Source of the DNA: Actinoplanes regularis | GTDB lineage: Bacteria > Actinomycetota > Actinomycetes > Mycobacteriales > Micromonosporaceae | Direction: 5' to 3' | Assembly (NCBI RefSeq): GCF_900188005.1 | Contig: NZ_FZNR01000006.1 | Coordinates: 248,001-312,000, forward strand | Length of the DNA stretch: 64,000 nucleotides | Part shown: positions 50,713 through 58,315 of the stretch, piece after piece | How positions within the stretch are numbered: position 1 is the stretch's first letter | Layout of the letters: every line of letters starts with the position of its first letter | Translations under genes and position numbers: made by a program | The notes under the pieces: generated by a model | The model's input: the letters and a program-made list of their open reading frames with translations, nothing else | Told to the model about the DNA's origin: nothing | Database searches by the model: none

Positions 50713-52247
50713 GTCAAGCACCCTTCGATCGCGTCGAGCAGGCCGGCCGCGCCCGCCCCGGTCCCGACCGCGGCAAGCACCGCGTCGGCGGCCGGTCCGA
50801 GGTTGGCAACGGCTTTGGCACGAATATCCCGCGCGGCCTCGCCGTCCACACCGGCCGGAAGTACGGGTGCCCCGGCCGAAGGAAGGGCGGCAGCGGCCGG
50901 GGAAAGCGGGAGGCTGGCTGCATGAAACGGAACGATGCTCTGCCTCCCAGCAGCGGTGACGATCCCGGGCGCCGCGGCCGCCGGGCCGTCGGCCGCACCG
51001 ACGCGCACGACGATCCGGGCCGCGAGGGCGAGCACCTCCGGCCGATCGAGGTTCTCGAAGGTGTCCAGCCCGACCCGCCCGTCGACGATCGCCGCCGCGA
51101 CACACCAGTACACGCTGAACTTCGCCTCGTACGCGCTGCGTGGCCGACGCTTCTCCGGCCCGGCCACGATCGGTACGGCGTCCGGGTGCAGGGTCACGGT
51201 CACGGTGTCGGGCAGGCTCCCGGCGAAGGCCCGGGCCGCGTCGATCGAGGCGTGCGTGAGCTGGCACGCCGGATACAGCTTGATCGCAATCCGGGTCGTC
51301 TCCCAGCGCTCGCCCAGCTCGCCGGTCAGGACCGCCTCGTCGGGTGCCCGGCCGGTCATGGCTTGGAACAGGCCGTAGGGACCGTCGAGGGACCCGGCCG
51401 GGCCGGTGGCTCCAGCGGCGGCGAGCCGGGCGGCGAGGATGCCGTTGGCCACCGCGGTCCCCGGGTGCAGCTGCTTGGTGCTGGCCGGGCTGTGCAGGAA
51501 CTCCAGGAGGCCGCTCGCCCCGCTCGCGGCGATCCCGATCGCGTGGATCATCGCGGGGGTGGAGAGGCCGAGCAGCTTGCCGCTGGTGACGGCGGCGGCG
51601 ACCGGGCCGCACATCGAGGTGGCGTGCAGGCCGCGCGTGTGAAAGGCGTGCGGCGCGGCCGCGCCGAGCCGGCAGACAACTTCCAGACCCACGACGAGTG
51701 CGGTGATCAGGTCTGCGCCGCGGCTCCCGGTCTGCTCCCCGATCGCCAGAGCCGCCGGTACGGTCACCGCGCTCGCGTGGACGAGCCCGCCCGGATGGGT
51801 GTCGTCGTAGTCGAGCGCATGGACCGCCACCGCATTCCCGAAGCCCGCCGCGACCGCGCCCACCCGCTCGCCGGTGAAGAGCCGTGCCTCGGGCGGCCCG
51901 GCGAGTCCCGCCGCGACGGTCAGCGCCGGGCCAGCGGCGCCTCGGCGGATCCCGGCGACCGCGCAGCCCACGGCGTCGGCCAGGTGGGTACGCGCTGCCT
52001 CGACGACCGGGGCGGGCAGCATGTCGAAGTCCAGCCCGGCCGCCCACCTGGCGAGCGTCACCGCCGCCGGTTCCCCAGAAGCCCCGGGCCGGCGGCCCGA
52101 AGCCCCAGGCCGGTCACCGGAAGCCCCGGGCCGCCCGCCAGGAGCCCCAGGCCGCCCGCCAGGAGCTTCTGGCCGGCCACCCGGAGCGGCATGCCAGCCG
52201 CCGGGGGCCTCCGGTGACCGGTCGTCAGGGGCGCGTTGCTCGATCAC
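50709..52247 (-). CDS. MmgE/PrpD-family protein with repeat-expanded N-terminus
   Basis: 512 aa from GTG 52247 (GTGA overlap with the CaiB gene). From about residue 60 it is canonical MmgE/PrpD: ARWAAGLDFDMLPAPVVEAA, DYDDTHPGGLVHASAVTVPA and KLYPACQLTHASIDAARAF. Members include 2-methylcitrate dehydratase and cis-aconitate decarboxylase. Residues about 8-58 are an added Pro/Gly-rich stretch made of 7-residue repeats (GGRPGAP and variants; 21-bp units at 52073-52205), not found in the family and probably disordered. The substrate is unknown. Confidence 0.88.
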   Translation of the reverse strand: MIEQRAPDDRSPEAPGGWHAAPGGRPEAPGGRPGAPGGRPGASGDRPGASGRRPGASGEPAAVTLARWAAGLDFDMLPAPVVEAARTHLADAVGCAVAGIRRGAAGPALTVAAGLAGPPEARLFTGERVGAVAAGFGNAVAVHALDYDDTHPGGLVHASAVTVPAALAIGEQTGSRGADLITALVVGLEVVCRLGAAAPHAFHTRGLHATSMCGPVAAAVTSGKLLGLSTPAMIHAIGIAASGASGLLEFLHSPASTKQLHPGTAVANGILAARLAAAGATGPAGSLDGPYGLFQAMTGRAPDEAVLTGELGERWETTRIAIKLYPACQLTHASIDAARAFAGSLPDTVTVTLHPDAVPIVAGPEKRRPRSAYEAKFSVYWCVAAAIVDGRVGLDTFENLDRPEVLALAARIVVRVGAADGPAAAAPGIVTAAGRQSIVPFHAASLPLSPAAAALPSAGAPVLPAGVDGEAARDIRAKAVANLGPAADAVLAAVGTGAGAAGLLDAIEGCLT

Positions 52248-53431
52248 CCGAAGGCTCCCGCGTCCCGGAGTGCCTCGACCCGGTCGGGCGGGTAGCCGAG
52301 CAGGTCAGCAACGTACTCCAGATCCTCGCCGCGGCGGGGTGCCCGGCGGTAGGACGGCGTCTGGTCGCCTACCCGGACCGGCGAGGCGACCTGCCTGATC
52401 GTGCCGTAGTGCGGATGTTCGGTCTCTACGACGAGTCCGCGGGCGATCGTGTGCGGGTCGCGCAGCGCGGCCTCGACGTCGTTGACCGGTCCGCACGGGA
52501 CGCCGGCCGGTTCGAGTTCGGCGAGCCAGTCCGCCGCGTTCCGGGTCACGAAGATCGCCTCGAGGAGGGGGAGCAACTCCGCGGCGTGTTCGCGGCGGTC
52601 GGCGAAGGTGGCGAACCGCGGGTTCCGCAGCGCCGGGTCGTCGAGGAGGTCGACGAGACGATGCCAGAACTTCTCCTTGGCGCAGCCGACCACGATCCAG
52701 CCGTCGGCGGCCGGGAAGAGCTGGAACGGCACCAGCGACGGGTGCGCGGAATGCCGGGTGCGCGCGGGTGTGAAGCCGGCGTTGAGGTGCCAGGCGGCCG
52801 GGTAGGTGAGCATGCCGATCGCGGTGTCGAAGAGGCTCAGGTCGCAGTCCATGCCGTAACCGTCGCGGCGGGCCGCGTGCACGCCGGCGAGCAGCGAGAT
52901 CGCCGCGACGAAGCCGCCGGAGAAGTCCACGATCGACAGGCCGGACTTGGTGGGTGGGCCGCCGGGCTCACCGGTCAGGTCCATCCAGCCGGCCAGGCCC
53001 TGAAGGATGTAGTCGTACCCGGGCTGTTGCGCGCGCGGCCCGGTCATGCCGAAACCGGTGAGCGAGCAGCAGACGATGCTCGGGTTGATGTGCTTGAGCT
53101 GGTCGTACGTGATTCCGATCTTGGAGGGGACGTCGCCGCGCAGGTTGGAGTAGACCGCGTCGGCGTGGCGGACGAGGTCCTCGAAGACCTCGCGGCCGGC
53201 GGGGCTCGCGAGGTCCAGCGACAGGGACCGCTTGCCGCGGTTGAAGGTCTCGAAGAAGAGCGAGTCCTCGCCGTGCTGGTAGGGCGGGACGTAGCGGCCG
53301 ACGTCACCGCCGGTGCCCGGTTCCTCGATCTTGATGACATCGGCGCCGAGGTCAGCCAGGTGCACCGAGCCGAACGGGCCGGCGCCGTACTGCTCGACCG
53401 CGATGATGCGAAGGTCCTCGAGAGGTCTCAT
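52244..53431 (-). CDS. CaiB/BaiF family III CoA-transferase
   Basis: 395 aa from ATG 53431. MRPLEDLRIIAVEQYGAGPF, LADLGADVIKIEEPGTGGDV, NRGKRSLSLDL and GYDYILQGLAGWMDLTGEPG are hallmarks of formyl-CoA-transferase-type enzymes; the catalytic Asp is the D of the ADLGADVIK or YDY region as in the family. It would activate a carboxylic acid by exchange of CoA. The 20-residue N-terminus is copied twice upstream as separate mini-ORFs (53428-53549), each coupled by ATGA. Confidence 0.92.
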   Translation of the reverse strand: MRPLEDLRIIAVEQYGAGPFGSVHLADLGADVIKIEEPGTGGDVGRYVPPYQHGEDSLFFETFNRGKRSLSLDLASPAGREVFEDLVRHADAVYSNLRGDVPSKIGITYDQLKHINPSIVCCSLTGFGMTGPRAQQPGYDYILQGLAGWMDLTGEPGGPPTKSGLSIVDFSGGFVAAISLLAGVHAARRDGYGMDCDLSLFDTAIGMLTYPAAWHLNAGFTPARTRHSAHPSLVPFQLFPAADGWIVVGCAKEKFWHRLVDLLDDPALRNPRFATFADRREHAAELLPLLEAIFVTRNAADWLAELEPAGVPCGPVNDVEAALRDPHTIARGLVVETEHPHYGTIRQVASPVRVGDQTPSYRRAPRRGEDLEYVADLLGYPPDRVEALRDAGAFG

Positions 53432-53549
53432 GCCACGCTCCCACCGAACTGCCCAACCGCGATGGTGCGAAGGTTCTCGAGAGGTCTCATACCGCGCTCC
53501 CGCCGAACGGCTCGACGGCGATGGTGCGAAGGTTCTCGAGGGGTTTCAT
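53428..53549 (-). repeat. Two coupled 20-codon mini-ORFs copying the CaiB gene start
   Basis: Two tandem 59-bp units precede the CaiB gene. Each opens with ATG and encodes MKPLENLRTIAVEPFGGSAV (53549-53487) or MRPLENLRTIAVGQFGGSVA (53490-53428), near copies of the CaiB N-terminus. Each TGA overlaps the next ATG as ATGA, the second overlapping the true CaiB start. The first ATG overlaps the stop of the luciferase-like gene. A 59-bp period is exactly what keeps all overlaps in register. Confidence 0.88.
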
Positions 53550-54514
53550 GCCGTGCTCCCGACCAGTTCGAGCAGGTTCTGCTGTGCGGCCCGGGTCTCC
53601 TCGACGGGCAGGCCGTAGGAGGGCGGGGAGAGTTTGAGCGCGTCGGCGCGGTCCGTGAAATCGGTCAGGCGGGCCGCGCACTGAGCCGCGGTGCCGGCGA
53701 TCGTGTAGTAATCGATCATCTCGTCCGGGATCAGGTCGCCGAGCAGGTCGGCCTGTCGACCGCCGTGCAGCGCCGCGGCAGCGGCGGTGGCGACCGCGCC
53801 GAAGCCGGCCCGTTCGAAGCCGCGGGCGTAGGACTTGACCGAGGCGTAGAAGCCGACCACGTTCGCCGCCCGGCGACGTGCTACGCCCGGGTCCGGGTCG
53901 ACCGAGCAGCAGGCGGCCGCGACGACGTCGAAGCCGTCACGTTTCAGTGCTGGAAGTTCGGACGGCGGGCACAGTTCGTGCGCGATCCAGCCGTCCGCGA
54001 TCTGACCGGCCAGGGCGATCATGGCGGGGCCGACCCCGGCCAGGTAGATCGGGATTCGCGGGCGGGCCGGCGGGTAGGGCCGGCGCCAGCCGCGGACCCG
54101 GATCGACTGGACGCCCCTGTGGATGATCGGGTCGCCGCCGGCCAGGACCGCCCGGACGATCGCGACGGTGTCACGCAGCCGGGGCACCGGACGCTCGAAC
54201 GGCACCCCGTGCCAGTCCTCGTTGAGCCGGGCGACCCCGGTGCCGAGCCCGAGCCGGAACCGTCCCTCGGAGAGTTCGTCGAGATCGGCGGCGGCCAGGG
54301 CGGTGAGCATCGGACTACGGGCGAAGGCCAGGGCGATGCCGGTGGCGACGCCGATCCGCGACGTGGCGGTGGCCAACGCGGCCGCCGTGACGAAGGCGCT
54401 CCGGTGCAGTTCCGGGGCCCAGACCACCCCGGCGCCGGCGTCCTCCGCGGCACGTGCGGCCGCCTGCGCCTCGGCGAGCGTCTCGCCCCAGGGCTGCACG
54501 TCGAGACGGATCAT
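53546..54514 (-). CDS. Luciferase-like (LLM class) flavin/F420-dependent oxidoreductase
   Basis: 322 aa from ATG 54514. It shows EAQAAARAAEDAGAGVVWAP, TSRIGVATGIALAFARSPML, LDELSEGRFRLGLGTGVARL and PRIPIYLAGVGPAMIALAGQ, the conserved blocks of LLM TIM barrels. An F420 or FMNH2 cofactor is possible; the sequence alone does not decide. Its 5' end is preceded by a 103-codon repeat ORF made of copies of its own N-terminus, and the downstream end overlaps a mini-ORF (ATGA). Confidence 0.88.
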   Translation of the reverse strand: MIRLDVQPWGETLAEAQAAARAAEDAGAGVVWAPELHRSAFVTAAALATATSRIGVATGIALAFARSPMLTALAAADLDELSEGRFRLGLGTGVARLNEDWHGVPFERPVPRLRDTVAIVRAVLAGGDPIIHRGVQSIRVRGWRRPYPPARPRIPIYLAGVGPAMIALAGQIADGWIAHELCPPSELPALKRDGFDVVAAACCSVDPDPGVARRRAANVVGFYASVKSYARGFERAGFGAVATAAAAALHGGRQADLLGDLIPDEMIDYYTIAGTAAQCAARLTDFTDRADALKLSPPSYGLPVEETRAAQQNLLELVGSTA

Positions 54515-54822
54515 CGCGCGACCACCCACGACTCAGCGAGCGTCCCGCCCCGAGGGTGTATGTCGAGGCGGATCAACGCGCGACCACCCACAACCCGATG
54601 AACATCCCGCCCCGAGACCGCATGACGAGACGGATCCCGCGCGACCGCCCACGACGCGGCGAGCGTCCCGCCCCGAAGCTGCATGACGAGGCGGATCAAC
54701 GCGCGACCACCCACAACCCGATGAACATCCCGCCCCGAGACCGCATGACGAGACGGATCCCGCGCGACCGCCCACGACGCGGCGAGCGTCCCGCCCCGAG
54801 GGTGCATGTCGAGGCGGATCAT
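54511..54822 (-). repeat. 103-codon ORF built from repeated LLM-gene 5' ends
   Basis: The ORF starts at ATG 54822, overlapping the MaoC stop (ATGA), and ends at 54511, overlapping the LLM start (ATGA). It consists of two and a half 41-codon units: LIRLDIHPRGGTLAESWVVA and relatives, and DPSRHAVSGRDVHRVVGGRA. The first 20 residues of each half-unit resemble the LLM protein N-terminus (MIRLDVQPWGETLAEAQ). It is open throughout despite the repeats, so it may be translated, but its function is unknown. Confidence 0.78.
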
Positions 54823-55283
54823 CGTGCGGCCGGGCCGTGACCGCTTTTGTACACCATCATCGAGCGGGTCCAGGTGATCACGTCGACGTTGTCCTGGTTG
54901 AAGCCGGTGGTGAAGACCTTGACGATCCCCGCGTACGGCCGGGACTTGGATTCGCGCAGGTCGAGGACGGTCGAGCAGGCATAGATGGTGTCGCCGACGA
55001 AGACCGGGTTCGGCATCCGGATCTCTTGCCAGCCCAGGTTGGCGAACGCGTGCTGGCTGACGTCCGGCACCGACAGGCCGGTCACGATCGCCACCGTCAG
55101 GGTCGAGTTGACCAGCAGCTTCTTGTACGGCGTCCCGGCCGCGTAGTCGGCGTTGAAGTGTGACTGGTTGGTGTTCAGCGTCAGCAGCGTGAACCACGTG
55201 TTGTCGGCCTCGGAGATGGTGCGGCCGAGCGGGTGGCGGTAGGTGTCACCGACGGTGAAGTCTTCGTAATAGCGGCCGAGCAT
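54819..55283 (-). CDS. MaoC-family enoyl-CoA hydratase
   Basis: 154 aa. YYEDFTVGDTYRHPLGRTIS then EADNTWFTLLTLNTNQSHFN, with the Asp-x-Asn/Asn-x-x-x-x-His signature shape of this MaoC subgroup, and VFVGDTIYACSTVLDLRESK. This version resembles mesaconyl-CoA/itaconyl-CoA hydratases more than bacterial FabZ. First gene of the 11-gene minus-strand chain. The promoter region upstream carries a TTCCGC-ACA-GCGGAA palindrome. Confidence 0.87.
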   Translation of the reverse strand: MLGRYYEDFTVGDTYRHPLGRTISEADNTWFTLLTLNTNQSHFNADYAAGTPYKKLLVNSTLTVAIVTGLSVPDVSQHAFANLGWQEIRMPNPVFVGDTIYACSTVLDLRESKSRPYAGIVKVFTTGFNQDNVDVITWTRSMMVYKSGHGPAAR

Positions 55284-55302
55284 GCGGCGAACCTAGCACT
55301 TG

Positions 55303-55317
55303 TTCCGCACAGCGGAA
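55303..55317. promoter_or_regulatory. Palindrome upstream of the catabolic chain (candidate IclR site)
   Basis: TTCCGC and GCGGAA flank ACA in the 52-bp spacer between divergent genes MaoC (55283) and a membrane protein (55336). It closely matches the two palindromes at the IclR/flavin-reductase promoter (57292-57306, 57368-57382): same arm length, same 3-bp centre. Confidence 0.7.
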
Positions 55318-55335
55318 TAGTGTTTCCATTCAACT

Positions 55336-56031
55336 ATGCTTGCGGCGTTCCTCTTCCTGCACATCGTGCTCATGGTCTTCTGGCTCGGCGGCGACCTCGG
55401 CGTCTTCTACTCCAGCAGGTACGTCATCGACCCGTCGCTGACCCCGGCCGCCCGGCTGACCGCCTTGAAGATCATGTCCGGATTGGATCTCGGGCCGAAG
55501 ATCTGCCTGATCCTCTTCCTGCCCAGCGGCCTGACCCTGATCTCCCTCGACGCGCACGGCGGGTCGCTGTTCGGGATCCACCTGCTGCCGTGGTGGCTGC
55601 TCGTTCCGCTGTGGATCGGCGCGCTCGTCTGGGTCCGCCTGATGTACGTCGACCACCACACCCCCGGACAGCACCCGCTGGTCCGGCGGATCGACCGGCT
55701 GATCCGGATCGCGGTGATCACCGGAATGGCGGCGACCGGCGTCTACACCCTGATCGCCACGCATCCGTTCGGCGTGGACACCAACCCGAAATGGCTGGGC
55801 GGGAAGGTCCTGCTCTACTCCCTGGCGATCGCGGCGGGGCTGGGGATCCGGCGGACCCTGCGGCCGTTCGGCGCCGCATTTTCCAAGATCATGGCCGGCG
55901 GTACGGACGATGCGACCGAGGCGGTGCTCAAGCAAAGCGTGAACGGCTGCCTCCCGTACGTCTGGGCCATCTGGCTCTCCGTCCTTCTGGCCGGATTGCT
56001 CGGCGTCGCCAAGCCCCTCGCGAACCTCTGA
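55336..56031 (+). CDS. DUF2269/CopD-like four-to-five helix membrane protein
   Basis: 231 aa. Hydrophobic segments start at the N-terminus (AAFLFLHIVLMVFWLGGDLG), with GLDLGPKICLILFLPSGLTL, PWWLLVPLWIGALVWVRLMY and a C-terminal YVWAIWLSVLLAGLLGV. The His and Trp pattern in the first helix is shared with DUF2269/CopD-like families, which may bind heme or metal. It is divergent from the MaoC gene and may share its regulator. No close functional assignment. Confidence 0.7.
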   Translation: MLAAFLFLHIVLMVFWLGGDLGVFYSSRYVIDPSLTPAARLTALKIMSGLDLGPKICLILFLPSGLTLISLDAHGGSLFGIHLLPWWLLVPLWIGALVWVRLMYVDHHTPGQHPLVRRIDRLIRIAVITGMAATGVYTLIATHPFGVDTNPKWLGGKVLLYSLAIAAGLGIRRTLRPFGAAFSKIMAGGTDDATEAVLKQSVNGCLPYVWAIWLSVLLAGLLGVAKPLANL

Positions 56032-56387
56032 CTCCCGCCCGAAAAGCGCGCCAACCCGAAGCCGCCAGCCCGACGAAGCGGGCACCAGCCCGACGAAGCG
56101 GGCACCAGCCCGAGCGAGGTAGTCGCCCCTGGCCAAGCGGGCATCAGATCGAGCGAGACGAGCACCCGTCAGGCCAGGCGAACATCAGACCGAGCGAGAC
56201 GAGCACCCGTCAGGCCAGGCGAACATCAGACCGAGCGAGACGAGCACCCGTCAGGCCAGGCGAACATCAGACCGAGCGAGGCGAGCGCCCCCAGACCAGG
56301 TGGGCACCAGACCGAGCAAGGCGAGCGCCCCCGGACCAGACGAACATCAGACCGAGCAAGGCGAGCACCCACCAGACCAGACGAACA
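56032..56387 (-). repeat. 40-41-bp tandem repeats copying the iclR gene 3' end
   Basis: About eight units lie between 56060 and 56387. On the minus strand each repeats the end of the IclR gene (TCGGTCTGATGTTCG, the TGA being the stop) followed by CTGG, GGTGCTCGYCT and CTCGGTCTGA. Spacings are 40 or 41 bp. Many copies keep a TGATG, so a new ATG starts where the previous frame stops, giving 13-codon frames such as MFVWSGGCSPCSV. No true gene is evident. Confidence 0.87.
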
Positions 56388-57215
56388 TCAGACCGAATAC
56401 CCCAGTTGCGCGGAGATCCGCCCGGCGCAACCCAGCAGGTCGGCGACCACGTCCGGATCGGCCTCCGGCTTGAACCGCAGCGCCGGCCCGGCCACGCTGA
56501 GCACCGCGACCACCCGCCCGTCATGATCGAAGATCGGGGCCGCGATCGAAGCGGCTCCGGCCTGCCGCTCCCCGAGCGACGTGGCATAACCCCGCTTCCG
56601 TACGGCGGCCAGGTCTTTCCGCAGCTTGGCCGGCTCCGTGATGGTCCTGTCGGTGACCGCCGCCAGCGGGTGCCGGGCAAGGTAGGCGTCCAGTTCGAAG
56701 TCGGGCAGGAATGCCAGGAACGTCTTGGACGAGGCGCCCGCGTTCAACGGGAACGGGATGCCGAGACTGACCTCGAGCCGCAGTTCCTGGTCGGGCACGA
56801 CCTGGTCCACGTAGAGCCGGGTGTCGCCGCGCCGCAGCGAGAGCGTGGCGGTCTCGTCGGTGCGCTGGGAGAGGAACTTCAGCTCCGGTGCGGCCATCGC
56901 GCGGACGTCGGTGCGGGCCAGGTACGCCCGGCCGAGCGCGACGGCGGCGTGCCCGAGCGCGTACCGGCGGGTGGCCGGGTCGACGGTGATCAGCTCGCGG
57001 CTGCGCAGCGCGGTGAGGATGCGGTGCACGGCCGCCTTGGTCAGGCCGAGCGCGGTGGCGATCTCGGTGACCCCGAGGTCGGGCTGCTCGGCGCGGCCGA
57101 AGTAGAGCAGGACGTCCATGGCGCGCTCGACCGCGGCGATCGACCGGGACTGACCCTCTTCCTCGGACGGCGCGGCCGGGGCGGGGTCGGGCGTCGAAGC
57201 TGGTCGGCCTGGCAT
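56388..57215 (-). CDS. IclR-family transcriptional regulator
   Basis: 275 aa from ATG 57215 with GGGGAG upstream; an N-terminal disordered stretch (about residues 1-20) precedes the winged helix AAVERAMDVLLYFGRAEQPD then LGVTEIATALGLTKAAVHRI. The effector domain shows LRLEVSLGIPFPLNAGASSK and GERQAGAASIAAPIFDHDGR. Divergent from the flavin reductase operon, with two palindromes of IclR-like design in the spacer and a third at the start of the minus-strand chain. It is the probable regulator of both. Confidence 0.92.
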   Translation of the reverse strand: MPGRPASTPDPAPAAPSEEEGQSRSIAAVERAMDVLLYFGRAEQPDLGVTEIATALGLTKAAVHRILTALRSRELITVDPATRRYALGHAAVALGRAYLARTDVRAMAAPELKFLSQRTDETATLSLRRGDTRLYVDQVVPDQELRLEVSLGIPFPLNAGASSKTFLAFLPDFELDAYLARHPLAAVTDRTITEPAKLRKDLAAVRKRGYATSLGERQAGAASIAAPIFDHDGRVVAVLSVAGPALRFKPEADPDVVADLLGCAGRISAQLGYSV

Positions 57216-57291
57216 GGCGAAACTCCCCCGGAACAGAAATGGAACAAGCCTCGGCGAAGCCGCGGTATGACTCCCGCAGCCTAGCCTGCCA

Positions 57292-57306
57292 TTTCGCACC
57301 GCGAAA
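57292..57306. promoter_or_regulatory. IclR-type operator 1
   Basis: TTTCGC and GCGAAA are perfect arms around ACC, 77 bp upstream of the IclR start. Similar in design to the sites at 55303-55317 and 57368-57382. Confidence 0.72.
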
Positions 57307-57367
57307 CGCTGTACCACTCCGGCATTGACAGGCCCCCGCCGACCTCGTTACCTTCGCGGTAACACGG

Positions 57368-57382
57368 TTTCCCCATGCGAAA
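57368..57382. promoter_or_regulatory. IclR-type operator 2
   Basis: TTTCCC-CAT-GCGAAA, one mismatch from a perfect palindrome, directly upstream of the GAGGG ribosome site of the flavin reductase gene. This position would let a bound repressor block transcription. Confidence 0.62.
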
Positions 57383-57395
57383 CGAGGGTCGCCTG

Positions 57396-58310
57396 GTGTC
57401 GGTCGACGACGCGACGTTCCGATCCGTCCTCGGGTTGTGGCCGAGCGGTGTGTGCGTGGTGACCACGATCGGTCCCCACGGGGTGCACGGGATGACCGCC
57501 AGCTCATTCTCCTCCGTCAGCCTGGACCCGCCGCTGGTCTCCGTCTGCCTCGGCAACCACCTGCCCAGCCACGCCCTGCTCGGCGCGGCCGGCAGGTTCG
57601 CGATCAGCTTCCTCGGCAAGGACCAGGCGCACATCGGCCGCCGGTTCGCCGGCCAGGACCGTGACATCACCGACCGGTTCACCGGCCTCGACTGGGTCAC
57701 CACCCCGAACGGCTGCCCGGCGCTCGCCGACGCGGTCGCCTGGCTGGACTGCAAGGTCGCGCACGCCTACCCGGGCGGTGACCACACCATCTTCGTCGGC
57801 GAGGTGACAGAGGCGGCCACCCCACGGGTGATCTCGCCGTTGCTGTTCCATTCACGGAACTGGGGTCAGGTCGCCGACCCGCTGCCGGCCGCGATCCACC
57901 TCTACGTCGACACGCCCCTCGGTGACCGGGCCGGACAGGTTCGGGACGCGTTCGCCCCCGGCCGCGAGGGCGAGGTGCTCGACACCATCGGCGAACTCGC
58001 CGCGCTGGGCCTCGACGAGATCGTCTGCGTCGAGTCGGCGACCACCCCCGCCTCCCCGCTGCAGGTGCGCCGGGTGCTGCAGGACGCGGTGGTCCGGGCC
58101 CGGCCGGCGACGCTGCGCGTGCGGTTCGACGGCCGCAACCGGCTCGCCCTGGTCAACGCCCTGGTCGCGATGAAGAGCGGGGTCGCCCGCTTCGACGTGC
58201 TCACTCGAGAGCCGGGCGCCGCCGGGCTGCCGCTGGACGACCTGCTGCACCTGGCCCGCCAGCTCGATGTGGCCCATTTCCGTTCCGACCTCGCCCAGAT
58301 CAGGGAGTGA
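57396..58310 (+). CDS. Flavin reductase fused to an HMGL-like TIM-barrel remnant
   Basis: 304 aa from GTG 57396 (GAGGG upstream; an in-frame ATG at 57375 lies inside the operator). Residues 1-160 are a flavin reductase-like domain: LGLWPSGVCVVTTIGPHGVH, GMTASSFSSVSLDPPLVSVC. The remaining about 140 residues resemble the C-terminal part of HMG-CoA-lyase/aldolase barrels (IHLYVDTPLGDRAGQVRDAF, RLALVNALVAMKSGVARFDV), but the expected metal ligands (HxH) are not present. The first half should supply reduced flavin to the monooxygenase encoded next; the second half may be a binding domain. The fusion is unusual. Confidence 0.82.
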   Translation: MSVDDATFRSVLGLWPSGVCVVTTIGPHGVHGMTASSFSSVSLDPPLVSVCLGNHLPSHALLGAAGRFAISFLGKDQAHIGRRFAGQDRDITDRFTGLDWVTTPNGCPALADAVAWLDCKVAHAYPGGDHTIFVGEVTEAATPRVISPLLFHSRNWGQVADPLPAAIHLYVDTPLGDRAGQVRDAFAPGREGEVLDTIGELAALGLDEIVCVESATTPASPLQVRRVLQDAVVRARPATLRVRFDGRNRLALVNALVAMKSGVARFDVLTREPGAAGLPLDDLLHLARQLDVAHFRSDLAQIRE

Positions 58311-58315
58311 CACCG

